Source of the DNA: Aquimarina sp. RZ0
GTDB lineage: Bacteria > Bacteroidota > Bacteroidia > Flavobacteriales > Flavobacteriaceae
DNA: 64,000 nucleotides
NCBI RefSeq assembly: GCF_008370685.1
Contig: NZ_VTZU01000002.1
Span: 62,001 to 126,000, forward strand
Direction: 5' to 3'
Shown: positions 27,404-35,817 of the stretch, one piece after another
Layout of the letters: each line of letters starts with the position of its first letter
How positions within the stretch are numbered: position 1 is the stretch's first letter
Position numbers and translations under genes: made by a program
Notes under the pieces: generated by a model
What the model saw: the letters and a program-made list of their open reading frames with translations, nothing else
What the model was told of the DNA's origin: nothing
Databases searched by the model: none

Positions 27404-27862
27404 CTAACTTTTCAGGATATCCATCACAATTCCCAAATGATGTATTGTATGCATTTTTAGGAAGCGTCTGGTTTGCCTTTTATTAAGCTGTCCGAATAAC
27501 GGGTGAATAAAATTCGAGTTTTTGTCCAATGATTCTAATTGATCAAGGTGATTCCTGGCTATTTCCAGTTGGGATAAAAGGTCTTCTGTTTTAATTTTAT
27601 CCGGTGGTAATACAAATACTGAAGATTTCCCCTTGCCCCTTGGCATATATCTAAGTGTAAACAGGATGAAACGTATCCAGTTAAACCTATGCTGATAACG
27701 CTCTGGATCTGAACTTATTAAAACTTCTGATATCGTATTAATTACTTTTAGGCTATGATCTAAATGCCAGGCGACTGATTTTCTCGAAACATTCGTATTT
27801 ATACGATCTCTAAACTGAATCAAATACGCTATATCATTTAATTGGCTATCCATAATCTCCAT
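27404..27862 (-). CDS. DUF1569 domain protein (DinB-like fold)
   Basis: About 152 residues from the ATG at 27862; an ATG at 27853 is equally good and 27919 would add 19 residues without family support. The helix SVAWHLDHSLKVINTI and the C-terminal HPLFGQLNKRQTRRFLKMHT followed by IHHLGIVMDILK are the hallmark segments of DUF1569, with His residues in positions to bind a metal as in DinB proteins. Function unknown. It lies 105 bp downstream of the TonB receptor gene on the same strand and may share its transcript. Confidence 0.8.
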   Translation of the reverse strand: MEIMDSQLNDIAYLIQFRDRINTNVSRKSVAWHLDHSLKVINTISEVLISSDPERYQHRFNWIRFILFTLRYMPRGKGKSSVFVLPPDKIKTEDLLSQLEIARNHLDQLESLDKNSNFIHPLFGQLNKRQTRRFLKMHTIHHLGIVMDILKS

Positions 27863-27967
27863 CATAACGACATTAAAACCCTCAAAAGCCCAATAGAAAG
27901 CCGTACCATAGATAACCAAAAACGTTACTTATTACTTCTAATTGTACATGAATTTATAATATTTTTG

Positions 27968-30352
27968 TTAAAACTCAAATCGATACCCGAAATCAGGAAA
28001 GAATCCTATTTGATTAACCTCATTGACCTCATTCGTCAATCGATTATAGCGACGTGTAAACAGGTTTTCATTCGCTGTTATGTTCTGAAGATCTATATAT
28101 AGCTGATGAGAACGTTTCTTTTTATTACTATTTATCTTATAGCCAAACTTAATATCCCATCTAACATAAGCATCACTCTGATCGCTAAAGGCTAAATCTT
28201 CCTCTAACACCTCAAAACCTGCCGCCTGAGAAGCCTGTAAATCGACTGGAGTAAAATATCTACCCCCAGAAAAAGTAAGCTTGGTATCAAAGAAAAGTAC
28301 ATCTTTCTTCGTTTTTCCTATTACAAATTCTTTTCCTGCTAATAGATTTACAACATATCCATTATTAAAAGGCGTATTACGCTCAATACCATCACTTCCT
28401 TTATATTCACTTTCAAAAAAAGAAGTAGTTAATAGTCCATAATATCCTTTGTTAAAAAACCGTTCCAATGTAATTTCTATACCTTGATTATTTCCTGTTC
28501 CTTGATTGACAAGAGATACACGACTAGTATCAAAACCAAAATCAGCTCCTTCAACCAGTGATGAATAACTAGAAGAAAACGGTTCAACTGCTGCATTATC
28601 GATATCTTGATAATACAATTCTACTTTACTTCTCCAATTACTTCCTATTGTAACATCATAGCCCAATACATAATGATTACTTCTCACAAAATCGAGATTC
28701 CTATTGGTTTGTGTCAATCTTCCATTTACATTTTCATTGAGAAATAATAAAGGGATGGGGATGGATTGATGATGTAAACCATATCCAAAACTTAATCGAT
28801 GATTCTTGGATATTTTATAGTTTATACCAACTCTGGGCTCTATTACAAATTGCTGATTCAATGAACTAAATTGTCCATGAACTCCTGCATTAAAAGTTAA
28901 TGTTTTAGTCAACCGAAACTGTCCTTGTATAAAAGGCTGAACAATACTCAAGTTTTCTTCAATATCACGAAAAGTAAATAGATCAGGGTCTCCGTCACCA
29001 TTAAGATCAGGTTGTTCTAATCGATCACTCAATAAAGACACTACACCTGTATTCTCAAATAAAACACCTGTACGTATAGTGCTCTTATTATTAAGTTTTG
29101 TATTAAAAAATGTAGAAAATGTTATTCTGGTTTCAGTATTATTTACTTCAGTATACCTTATAATACGTTCATTTTCTGTCTCTTTATTAATAAACCGATC
29201 TACCAGAAAATCATTCCCGGTAAAAGAACCTGAGATAATTGTTTTTAAATACGATGCATCTGTTATATTAACACGATGTTTTAATCCTATGACACTAAAT
29301 TGTGATTCTACAAAAGTATTTTCATCTTCTGCAGCAAAAAGATCATCTTCATCAATGTCATCACCCATGAAATCAATATCCGAAAATCCTAGTATTCCAA
29401 ACAATGAAAAGTTGCCCAGCCTGCTTTTCCCCAGATCAAGATTAAAAGAAATATCACTATAATTAGGTGTTGCTGATGTTCCTCCTGCTCCTACTCCTAA
29501 TATCCCCACCAATGAATATCTTCCTGCGATCAAAAAAGAACCATTATTTTTACCGATAGGACCTTCTGCCATTCCTTCTACTCCTGTAAAAATACCAACC
29601 TGAGCCGTATATTCATACTTATCTATATTTCCTTTTCTAAAACCTAAATCAAACACTCCTCCAATCGCGTTTCCATATTCTGCAGGAAAAGCAGATGTGA
29701 TAAAATCAGAATTCTTTAATAAATTAGGATTCAATGCAGATACAGGACCTCCTGTGGTACCTAACGTACTGAAATGATTAGGACTGGGAATAGGCACTCC
29801 TTCCAACCTCCATAATAAACCAGTAGGAGAATTCCCCCTAATAACAACATCATTTCTACTATCATCGGGAGCAGATACTCCTGCAAAATTAGCTGCCAGT
29901 CGTCCTACGTCACTTCTACCTCCAGAAAAACGGGTAACTTCTTCCAGACTAAACTGTCTCGCAGATACAGAAGCTAGTTTATTGATCGCTTTTGCTTTAG
30001 CCGTTTCAGAGGTTATAATCACCTCATCTAACCGATCAAATGATTCGATAAGAGATAGATTTACAACAGCAGCTTTACCGGATGTTACTACAATATTAGG
30101 TAAGGTTATAGATTCAAAACCAATATAACTTACTCTAATCACCTGTCGTCCCAGTGGTACATTATTCAATGTAAAGTAACCATCGATATCGGTAATCACT
30201 CCATTGACACTTCCGATAGCTAATAATTCTACTGTAGCGCCGACTAATGGCGCATCAGATTGCTTGTCAGTTATCAACCCTTTTATCACTCCCGTTTGGG
30301 CATTAATGATAATCGGAAATATGGCAATTAATAAAAGAATACGCTTTTTCAT
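27968..30352 (-). CDS. TonB-dependent receptor with CarboxypepD_reg-like domain
   Basis: 794 residues: signal peptide (1-18, INAQ), an Ig-like carboxypeptidase-regulatory domain (about 22-105: GVIKGLITDKQSDAPLVGAT, VSYIGFE), a plug domain (about 110-250: DDSRNDVVIRGNSPTGLLWR, FPAEYGNAIGGVFDL), then a beta-barrel ending in the aromatic C-terminus FGYRFEF expected for outer-membrane proteins. It would move a ligand across the outer membrane using TonB/ExbBD energy; the ligand is unknown. No SusD-like partner is next to it, so it is not a typical polysaccharide locus. It is transcribed away from the histidine kinase operon at 30706. Confidence 0.93.
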   Translation of the reverse strand: MKKRILLLIAIFPIIINAQTGVIKGLITDKQSDAPLVGATVELLAIGSVNGVITDIDGYFTLNNVPLGRQVIRVSYIGFESITLPNIVVTSGKAAVVNLSLIESFDRLDEVIITSETAKAKAINKLASVSARQFSLEEVTRFSGGRSDVGRLAANFAGVSAPDDSRNDVVIRGNSPTGLLWRLEGVPIPSPNHFSTLGTTGGPVSALNPNLLKNSDFITSAFPAEYGNAIGGVFDLGFRKGNIDKYEYTAQVGIFTGVEGMAEGPIGKNNGSFLIAGRYSLVGILGVGAGGTSATPNYSDISFNLDLGKSRLGNFSLFGILGFSDIDFMGDDIDEDDLFAAEDENTFVESQFSVIGLKHRVNITDASYLKTIISGSFTGNDFLVDRFINKETENERIIRYTEVNNTETRITFSTFFNTKLNNKSTIRTGVLFENTGVVSLLSDRLEQPDLNGDGDPDLFTFRDIEENLSIVQPFIQGQFRLTKTLTFNAGVHGQFSSLNQQFVIEPRVGINYKISKNHRLSFGYGLHHQSIPIPLLFLNENVNGRLTQTNRNLDFVRSNHYVLGYDVTIGSNWRSKVELYYQDIDNAAVEPFSSSYSSLVEGADFGFDTSRVSLVNQGTGNNQGIEITLERFFNKGYYGLLTTSFFESEYKGSDGIERNTPFNNGYVVNLLAGKEFVIGKTKKDVLFFDTKLTFSGGRYFTPVDLQASQAAGFEVLEEDLAFSDQSDAYVRWDIKFGYKINSNKKKRSHQLYIDLQNITANENLFTRRYNRLTNEVNEVNQIGFFPDFGYRFEF

Positions 30353-30705
30353 ACTAGCACTTTTTTTTTCAAATGTGCATTCTTATCTTTTATATATAAA
30401 ACCAAAATAGCCGAGTTGATCATTTTTTTATTGGAACTGCTAAAATCAACATTGAGTCTGACAAAACAGGAATTATTCATGCTAGTTTTCAGGTTAAATG
30501 ATTGATAATACGATTCAGAAGTTGTTTTGACAATTCAACAGAATACAAAATATAAATTGATTTTTAGTTATGTATCTTTAATCCGATAATTAGTAAACTA
30601 CCTCGGGGCAAGCCCACGAGGCATTTATTGAAAAAAACATTTTGATTTCGAGGCAAGCCTCGGAGCATTTAAATCTCGATTATCGAGTAAACTAATAGTA
30701 TCCAG
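30353..30705. other. Divergent intergenic region with repeat copy 4
   Basis: This lies between the TonB receptor (minus) and the kinase operon (plus). It contains the best-conserved triple-hairpin repeat (30592-30694), ending 11 bp before the kinase start codon. The remainder is AT-rich and should hold both promoters; I see no clear box. Confidence 0.55.
30592..30694 (+). repeat. Triple-hairpin dispersed repeat, copy 4 (best conserved)
   Basis: It is bounded by direct repeats AGTAAACTA at both ends (30592-30600 and 30686-30694). Hairpin 1 is CCTCGGGGC-AA-GCCCACGAGG, hairpin 2 CGAGGC-AA-GCCTCG, hairpin 3 CTCGA-TTA-TCGAG. It lies directly before the kinase gene. Confidence 0.9.
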
Positions 30706-31785
30706 GTGGTAAAAATAGCTACTATAAAAAAATTTGGTATTCGTATTCTTATCATCAATGTAGCATATACATTGATAAAATTCACCATTATACACGATGA
30801 AAATCACGATTTTTATAGCCCTACGAATATCTTTTATTATACTAGTGCCTTTTTCCTATTTATGCTCGCCTGGGAAACAAATGACTGGTTAGTAAGACGT
30901 TTATCAAAAACCGACAAAAGTCTTGATCTTACTACAGGCACACGAATTCTACTTATCAATATCCTTTTGGTCATACCAATTACTGCTCTCATATACTATC
31001 TGGCTATTTTTGAGTTTAATCACATTTGTAAAATCAATGCGGATACACCATGGTTACGGTTTAGAATTGATTTCCTTAGAGCCACACTAATTGGTTTTAC
31101 CGTAATAATTTTTAATCTATTTTACTATTCTCTGAAACAAAAAAAAGATATAGAAAATAAGATGATTGCATTACAGAAAGAAGTCATGACTTCTAAATAT
31201 AAATCACTGAAAAATCAGATAAGTCCACATTTTCTATTTAATAGTCTCAATACATTAACCTCGCTTATGTATGAAGACAGAGATCTGGCATCAGATTTTG
31301 TATCTAGATTAGCTTCCTGTTACCGATATATTTTAGACAATCGAGAAGAAGATCTGGTAAGCTTAGAAAAAGAATTGAATTTTATGGATTCATTTATTTT
31401 TATGATGAATATACGACATGAAGGAGCTTTAAGTATCACATCTCAAATATTTATACACCCAAAAGATTACAACATCCCCACACTTTCACTACAAATGCTA
31501 GTAGAAAATGCATTAAAACATAATTATTTCTCTAAAGAAAAACCATTAAAAATTAGCATCATTTCTTTGAATGATACTAGTTTACTTATTGAGAATAATC
31601 TCTATATGAGAAAAGAAACAGAAAACTCAACTAAATTAGGTCTTAAAAATATTAAAAAGAGATATTCATTTTATACCAATCAAAATGTATTAGTAGAAAG
31701 CAGCAATAGTTTTTTTAAAGTAACCATTCCATTACTTCCTAAAAACATAAAAGAAATTGCGATTACAAAAGTTCCCTTAATATGA
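30706..31785 (+). CDS. Sensor histidine kinase, LytS/YehU (His_kinase) type
   Basis: 359 residues. Four hydrophobic segments (about 10-28, 42-58, 80-103, 124-144) form an N-terminal membrane sensor. The kinase part has QISPHFLFNSLNTL with the phospho-acceptor His at 175 and the N-box LVENALKHNYF near 265. LytS-type kinases pair with LytTR regulators, and one follows with a 4-bp overlap (ATGA, 31782-31785). The start is taken as GTG at 30706; no ATG precedes the first membrane segment, and the next Met is at about residue 53. The upstream region is almost entirely a dispersed repeat. Confidence 0.88.
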   Translation: MVKIATIKKFGIRILIINVAYTLIKFTIIHDENHDFYSPTNIFYYTSAFFLFMLAWETNDWLVRRLSKTDKSLDLTTGTRILLINILLVIPITALIYYLAIFEFNHICKINADTPWLRFRIDFLRATLIGFTVIIFNLFYYSLKQKKDIENKMIALQKEVMTSKYKSLKNQISPHFLFNSLNTLTSLMYEDRDLASDFVSRLASCYRYILDNREEDLVSLEKELNFMDSFIFMMNIRHEGALSITSQIFIHPKDYNIPTLSLQMLVENALKHNYFSKEKPLKISIISLNDTSLLIENNLYMRKETENSTKLGLKNIKKRYSFYTNQNVLVESSNSFFKVTIPLLPKNIKEIAITKVPLI

Positions 31786-32540
31786 CCACAGTAGTAGTAG
31801 AAGATGAAAATATAGCCTCCAGACGATTAGCTTCTTTAATTAGAGAGCTTGCTCCTGAAATACAGATTGTTGGGCAAATTACCTCTGTAGAAAACGGTAA
31901 ACAATGGTTTGACAAAAACCCATTACCAGATCTTATATTTCTAGATATCCAACTTAATGATGGTTATGGTTTTGATATTTTGGACATGCTGGAAAATCAC
32001 CCTCCTGTAATTTTTACTACTGCTTATAATGAATATGCTATTAGAGGTTTTAAGTATAATGGTCTGGACTATTTACTAAAACCCATTGATAAAAATGATC
32101 TTAGAAATGCATTGAATAAATACCGAAAAACTAAAGTAAATACTAATGAGGTTTTTGATGAACAAAAATTTAAAAAAATCAAAAACCTATTTCATAAAGA
32201 GTATAAGAAACGATTTATGATCAAGGTAGGAAATCAATTCAATACGTTTAGTGTTGAAGATATCGCTTATTTCAAATCTCATGAAGGTCTTATTTTTTTA
32301 CACACGCATTCTGGACAACAGTTTCCTATAGAATATTCAATAGATCAACTGGTAGAAATTTTAGATCCTGTACAGTTTTTTAGAATCAACAGAAAATTTA
32401 TGGTATCTGTAAATGCTGTTTTAGAAATTCATAGCTATTTCAACAGTAGATTATTATTAAAACTAAATCCAAAAGAAGATGAACAAGTAATTGTTTCCAG
32501 AGAAAGAACTTCCAATTTTAAGAAATGGCTGGATTTATAA
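31782..32540 (+). CDS. LytTR-family response regulator
   Basis: 252 residues. The receiver domain (1-120) has the acidic pocket E7-D8, phospho-acceptor D55 in LIFLDIQL, the conserved T in FTTAYNEYA and K in YLLKPI. The LytTR DNA-binding domain follows (about 145-252: FMIKVGNQFNTFSVEDIAYF ... FRINRKFMVSVNAV ... VIVSRERTSNFKKWLD). It is the cognate partner of the kinase whose gene it overlaps. Targets unknown; the two genes that follow at 22 and 3 bp may be part of the same transcript. Confidence 0.93.
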   Translation: MTTVVVEDENIASRRLASLIRELAPEIQIVGQITSVENGKQWFDKNPLPDLIFLDIQLNDGYGFDILDMLENHPPVIFTTAYNEYAIRGFKYNGLDYLLKPIDKNDLRNALNKYRKTKVNTNEVFDEQKFKKIKNLFHKEYKKRFMIKVGNQFNTFSVEDIAYFKSHEGLIFLHTHSGQQFPIEYSIDQLVEILDPVQFFRINRKFMVSVNAVLEIHSYFNSRLLLKLNPKEDEQVIVSRERTSNFKKWLDL

Positions 32541-32562
32541 AATCAAAAAATATTAGTATCAA

Positions 32563-33588
32563 ATGAACAAAAAAAAAGTATTAGTAACGGGAGTTACTGG
32601 TTTTTTAGGATCTCATACCACCATCCAATTGCTCAATAAAGGATATGAAGTAACTGGAACATTAAGAAATATGGAGAGAGCAGAAGAAATTAAAAAAGTT
32701 ATTTCTGATCGTGTATCCTATATCGATTCATTAAGTTTTGCTCAAGCAGATTTGATGGACACTAAGATATGGGAAACTATTACAGAGGGAATGGATTATG
32801 TCCTGCATATTGCATCTCCGTTTCCCAGAGAATTACCAAAAAAAGAAGATGATCTGATTATTCCAGCCAAAACAGGTACTCTAAATGTTCTTAGAGCTGC
32901 TGCTAATAATAAAGTAAAAAGAGTTGTGCTTACTTCTTCTTCTGGAGCTGTTGTGTATGGAAAAGAAAAATCAAAAAGGTCTTTTACCTTTAATGAAAAT
33001 GATTGGACAGATATTAGCAATAAAAAAGATACTACTCCTTATTTCAGAAGTAAAACTATTGCAGAAAAAGCTGCCTGGGATTTTATCAAAAATGATACTA
33101 GTGGATTAGAACTGTCTACAATATGCCCTGTAGCTATACTGGGGCCTGTATTAGAAAAAGATTTTGGCACTTCTGCTAATATTGTAATAAAATGTCTGGA
33201 TGGCAGTACTCCGGCAATTCCGAAAATAGGATTCGAGATGGTAGATGTACGCTCCATTGCCGAATTGCATATCAAAGCTATGGAAGAACCAAAAGCAGCT
33301 GGTGAGCGTTTTATTGGTGCTGCAGGCTTTCTGGATTTTAATGATGTTGCGGCTATTCTCAGAGCGAAATATCCACACAAGAAAATACCCAAAATTTCTC
33401 TACCAGATTTTGCTGTGCGTATATTTTCGAATTTCGACAAAGCAATAAAACCAATTCTGATAGAATTAGGTACTCAAAGAAAAGTAGATGCGACCAAGGC
33501 TAAAATATTATTAAAATGGGAACCTATCCCTGTAGAAGAGGCAGTGCTGGCTTGCGCTGAAAGTGTCCTTAATTTAAATATTGTTTAA
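32563..33588 (+). CDS. NAD(P)-dependent epimerase/reductase, dihydroflavonol reductase-like extended SDR
   Basis: 341 residues of the extended short-chain dehydrogenase family. The N-terminal VTGVTGFLGSHTTIQLL is the GxxGxxG cofactor motif; VLHIASPFP, VVLTSSSGAVVYG and the YFRSKTIAEKAAW segment (YxxSK catalytic pair) follow. FIGAAGFLDFNDVAAILRAK is in the C-terminal substrate part. The pattern matches the dihydroflavonol-4-reductase/cinnamoyl-CoA reductase-like group, which reduces aldehydes or ketones with NADPH. It is 22 bp after the response regulator gene and 3 bp before a membrane protein gene, so all four are likely one operon. Confidence 0.88.
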   Translation: MNKKKVLVTGVTGFLGSHTTIQLLNKGYEVTGTLRNMERAEEIKKVISDRVSYIDSLSFAQADLMDTKIWETITEGMDYVLHIASPFPRELPKKEDDLIIPAKTGTLNVLRAAANNKVKRVVLTSSSGAVVYGKEKSKRSFTFNENDWTDISNKKDTTPYFRSKTIAEKAAWDFIKNDTSGLELSTICPVAILGPVLEKDFGTSANIVIKCLDGSTPAIPKIGFEMVDVRSIAELHIKAMEEPKAAGERFIGAAGFLDFNDVAAILRAKYPHKKIPKISLPDFAVRIFSNFDKAIKPILIELGTQRKVDATKAKILLKWEPIPVEEAVLACAESVLNLNIV

Positions 33589-33591
33589 TTT

Positions 33592-34218
33592 ATGAAACGG
33601 TTTGTTACAATAGTTTTTGTGCTATTATCTATTTTAGTCGGTCTATATCCTCTAGCTTATTTTTTTGTAGATCGAACCTTTGGACTACTAGCGTCCAAAA
33701 ACACAGAACTTCTATCTGATACAATCTGGAATATTGCCTTTTATATTCATATTATCCTTAGTGGGATTGCACTATTAATCGGCTGGATACAATTCAACCA
33801 TAAAGTAAGAATCAAAAAACCAAAACTACATCAGTTAATAGGATATATATATGTAGTAAATGCTATATTTGGCGGAATGTCAGGCATATACATAGGATTC
33901 TTTGCCACTGGAGGTATCATAGTATCTCTAGGATTTATATGTCTTGGAGTTGTATGGTTATACACTACAATAAAAGCATACGTAGATATCAAAAATGGAG
34001 AAATCCTACTACATCAAAAAATGATGTATTATAGTTATGCCGCATGTTTTGCAGCAGTTACACTACGGATATGGTTACCAATTCTTTCTATTTCTATTGG
34101 TGATTTTATAATTGCTTATAGAATCGTTGCCTGGTTATGTTGGGTTCCAAACCTTATCGTAACGTACATTCTTATTAGTAAAAACAAAATCGTATTTAAT
34201 CTTCAGAATAAAAAATGA
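33592..34218 (+). CDS. DUF2306 integral membrane protein
   Basis: 208 residues with about six membrane helices (7-27, 50-68, 83-105, 108-125, 145-165, 180-195). The histidine pairs KLHQLIGYIYV and LLHQKMMYYSYAACF are the segments conserved in DUF2306 (cytochrome b561-like) proteins, which may bind heme. The gene starts 3 bp after the reductase gene. Its TGA stop is directly followed by the ATG of a 29-codon frame. Function unknown; a redox role beside a reductase is only a suggestion. Confidence 0.82.
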   Translation: MKRFVTIVFVLLSILVGLYPLAYFFVDRTFGLLASKNTELLSDTIWNIAFYIHIILSGIALLIGWIQFNHKVRIKKPKLHQLIGYIYVVNAIFGGMSGIYIGFFATGGIIVSLGFICLGVVWLYTTIKAYVDIKNGEILLHQKMMYYSYAACFAAVTLRIWLPILSISIGDFIIAYRIVAWLCWVPNLIVTYILISKNKIVFNLQNKK

Positions 34219-34308
34219 ATGTATAATTCTCTTGTTATCATCTCAACTTTAATTATCAGATTTGTAGGATTTTACGTTGTAAATTATGGTAAAAAAACTT
34301 ACAAATAA
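34219..34308 (+). CDS. Possible small membrane peptide (29 aa)
   Basis: The ATG directly abuts the TGA stop of the DUF2306 gene, which favours translational coupling. The peptide (MYNSLVIISTLIIRFVGFYV then polar VNYGKKTYK) has one membrane segment and a basic tail. It is too short for any family call and could be chance. Confidence 0.35.
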   Translation: MYNSLVIISTLIIRFVGFYVVNYGKKTYK

Positions 34309-34385
34309 ATCTCATTTATTACCATACTATCTACAGAATAATTTCTTACTTTCGTAACCACACACTTCTACTTTTATGTATTGCT

Positions 34386-34490
34386 ATGGAGACACCAATA
34401 CATAATTCTCTATTTTTTGGGCTGATTACGTTAATAGTATTTTTATACATTCTTCTATTGACAATTTCTGATTTAAAAACACATAGTTAG
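34386..34490 (+). CDS. Possible small membrane peptide (34 aa)
   Basis: ATG GAG ACA ... TAG encodes METPIHNSLFFGLITLIVFL followed by YILLLTISDLKTHS, a single membrane helix with short polar ends. It lies 22 bp before the gene at 34513 in the same direction. Composition is protein-like, but there is no other support. Confidence 0.33.
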   Translation: METPIHNSLFFGLITLIVFLYILLLTISDLKTHS

Positions 34491-34512
34491 ATAAACCTAA
34501 AAACACCTTAAA

Positions 34513-34983
34513 ATGAAGCTAATATTACTATCGCTATTTGCAGGAGTATTTTCTATAGATACTTCCAAAATTAAATCAGAAACCACAATTGAAAAAATAT
34601 TCATTACTTCTACAGATTCAGAATCAGGAAGAACGCTAATGATAGAAGAAGATGAATATTCTATATGGGCATATGTATTAAAACCTAATATGGAAGGAAT
34701 TGATTTTGATGGTTTTTTATGCTCGATCATAGATCCAAAATCAATGGAAATCGACCCTAAGGAAGCCACTAAAAATGGAAATGCTACGCCACTTACCGCT
34801 ACTTATGCTAACAAACATAGCTATATTAAAAGTCTATCCGCAAAAGACATTAAAATCTACTGGAAAAAAGATCGGATAGAAATAAAGTTAAAAAAAGAAA
34901 TCTATCTTATTATGGATTTAAAAACAAAAACAAGTTATTCTAAAGCGCTCGCTAAGGATTGTTATTATGGTAATAAGTTATAG
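34513..34983 (+). CDS. Hypothetical protein, possibly exported
   Basis: 156 residues with a short hydrophobic start (MKLILLSLFAGVFS) that may be a signal peptide. The rest is a mixed beta-rich sequence with no motif I recognise (SESGRTLMIEEDEYSIWAYV, and a C-terminal LKTKTSYSKALAKDCYYG). It is the last plus-strand gene before a strong bidirectional terminator. No function is proposed. Confidence 0.55.
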   Translation: MKLILLSLFAGVFSIDTSKIKSETTIEKIFITSTDSESGRTLMIEEDEYSIWAYVLKPNMEGIDFDGFLCSIIDPKSMEIDPKEATKNGNATPLTATYANKHSYIKSLSAKDIKIYWKKDRIEIKLKKEIYLIMDLKTKTSYSKALAKDCYYGNKL

Positions 34984-35053
34984 AAATAATATTTTAAAAA
35001 ATAACGGAAGTATTCTTGCATTATTTTTGACAGCTCAATAAAATACTTAGTCT

Positions 35054-35094
35054 ACAAAAAGAGGGTGTTTTTAAAAAAAAACACCCTCTTTTAC
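35054..35094. terminator. Bidirectional terminator
   Basis: Perfect arms AAAGAGGGTGTTTTT and AAAAACACCCTCTTT with an A/T loop, T-rich on both exits. It serves the plus-strand hypothetical gene (ends 34983) and the minus-strand Hsp20 gene (ends 35126). Confidence 0.85.
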
Positions 35095-35125
35095 GTAACA
35101 TTAACTAACTAATTCAAATATCAAC

Positions 35126-35557
35126 TTATGAAATTTCTATTGATCGCTTAGGCTGTACTTTAGCCTCTTCCTTTTTAGGTAATTTAACTGATAAAACCCC
35201 ATTATCATAAGAAGCTAAAATATCAACAGTCTTTACAGTATCTGGCAAAGTAAATGAACGCTTAAAAGTACTGTAGCCAAATTCTTTTCTTGTATATGTT
35301 TCTCTTTCTTCTTTGATTTCTTTACTTACCTCAGAAGAAATAAGCAATACATTAGTATCTAATTCTATAACAAAATCTTCCTTTGTCAAACCTGGAGCTG
35401 CTAAATCTATAGTAAAACTGTCATCTGTTTCTTTGATATTAACTGCTGGTGTATTAAGACCAATTTTGCTAACACTGGATGTGCCTCCAAACCAATCTGT
35501 ATTAAAAATATCTTCAAGGATAAACGGTAATCTGTCTGTTCTTTTAACTAAACTCAT
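35126..35557 (-). CDS. Small heat shock protein, Hsp20/alpha-crystallin family
   Basis: 143 residues, an ATP-independent chaperone that holds unfolding proteins. The alpha-crystallin domain covers about 38-140: PAVNIKETDDSFTIDLAAPG, the segment YTRKEFGYSTFKRSFTLPD, then YDNGVLSVKLPKK, the usual A-x-x-x-n-G-v-L block. A short N-terminal arm (MSLVKRTDRLPFILEDIFNT) precedes it. The upstream region on the minus strand contains two inverted repeats with GACA/TGTC half sites that may be the heat-shock operator. Confidence 0.95.
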   Translation of the reverse strand: MSLVKRTDRLPFILEDIFNTDWFGGTSSVSKIGLNTPAVNIKETDDSFTIDLAAPGLTKEDFVIELDTNVLLISSEVSKEIKEERETYTRKEFGYSTFKRSFTLPDTVKTVDILASYDNGVLSVKLPKKEEAKVQPKRSIEIS

Positions 35558-35631
35558 AATATCTTTTTTTAAGTTATTTTAAATTTTAAATTCAAATAAT
35601 AGCTAGCAATTAGAATTCCAATATAAAAAAC

Positions 35632-35677
35632 AAGACATAATGTCGTTTTTATTATTAAAAATATGACTTTTTGTCAA
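35632..35677 (-). promoter_or_regulatory. Inverted repeats upstream of hsp20
   Basis: Two palindromes lie 75-120 bp before the ATG: GACATAATGTC (about 35633-35643) and TGACTTTTTGTCA (35664-35676). On the minus strand the second contains TTGACA, which could act as a -35 element with TAATAA 17 bp on. Paired GACA-N-TGTC sites suggest a dimeric repressor or activator (inference). Confidence 0.45.
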
Positions 35678-35707
35678 AAAAACATATAGATATATGACAA
35701 TTACCAC

Positions 35708-35748
35708 AAAAAAAAGACGCTGAGTTCTGCTCAACGTCTTTTTTTTGT
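35708..35748. terminator. Rho-independent terminator of the TerB-like gene
   Basis: Stem AAAGACGCTGAG / CTCAACGTCTTT with one mismatch, and A/T runs on both sides. It lies about 70 bp past the end of the minus-strand TerB-like gene. Confidence 0.75.
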
Positions 35749-35756
35749 AATAGAAT

Positions 35757-35796
35757 TCATCTTAACTTTTTAGGAAATAGAAAAAAGTCAAGATGA
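35757..35796. terminator. Second hairpin behind the TerB-like gene
   Basis: Arms TCATCTTAACTTTTT and AAAAAGTCAAGATGA form a 15-bp stem with one wobble. On the minus strand the stem ends in a T-rich arm. It precedes the terminator at 35708, so two stops are in tandem. Confidence 0.5.
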
Positions 35797-35817
35797 GTTC
35801 GTAATTTATTTATTATC

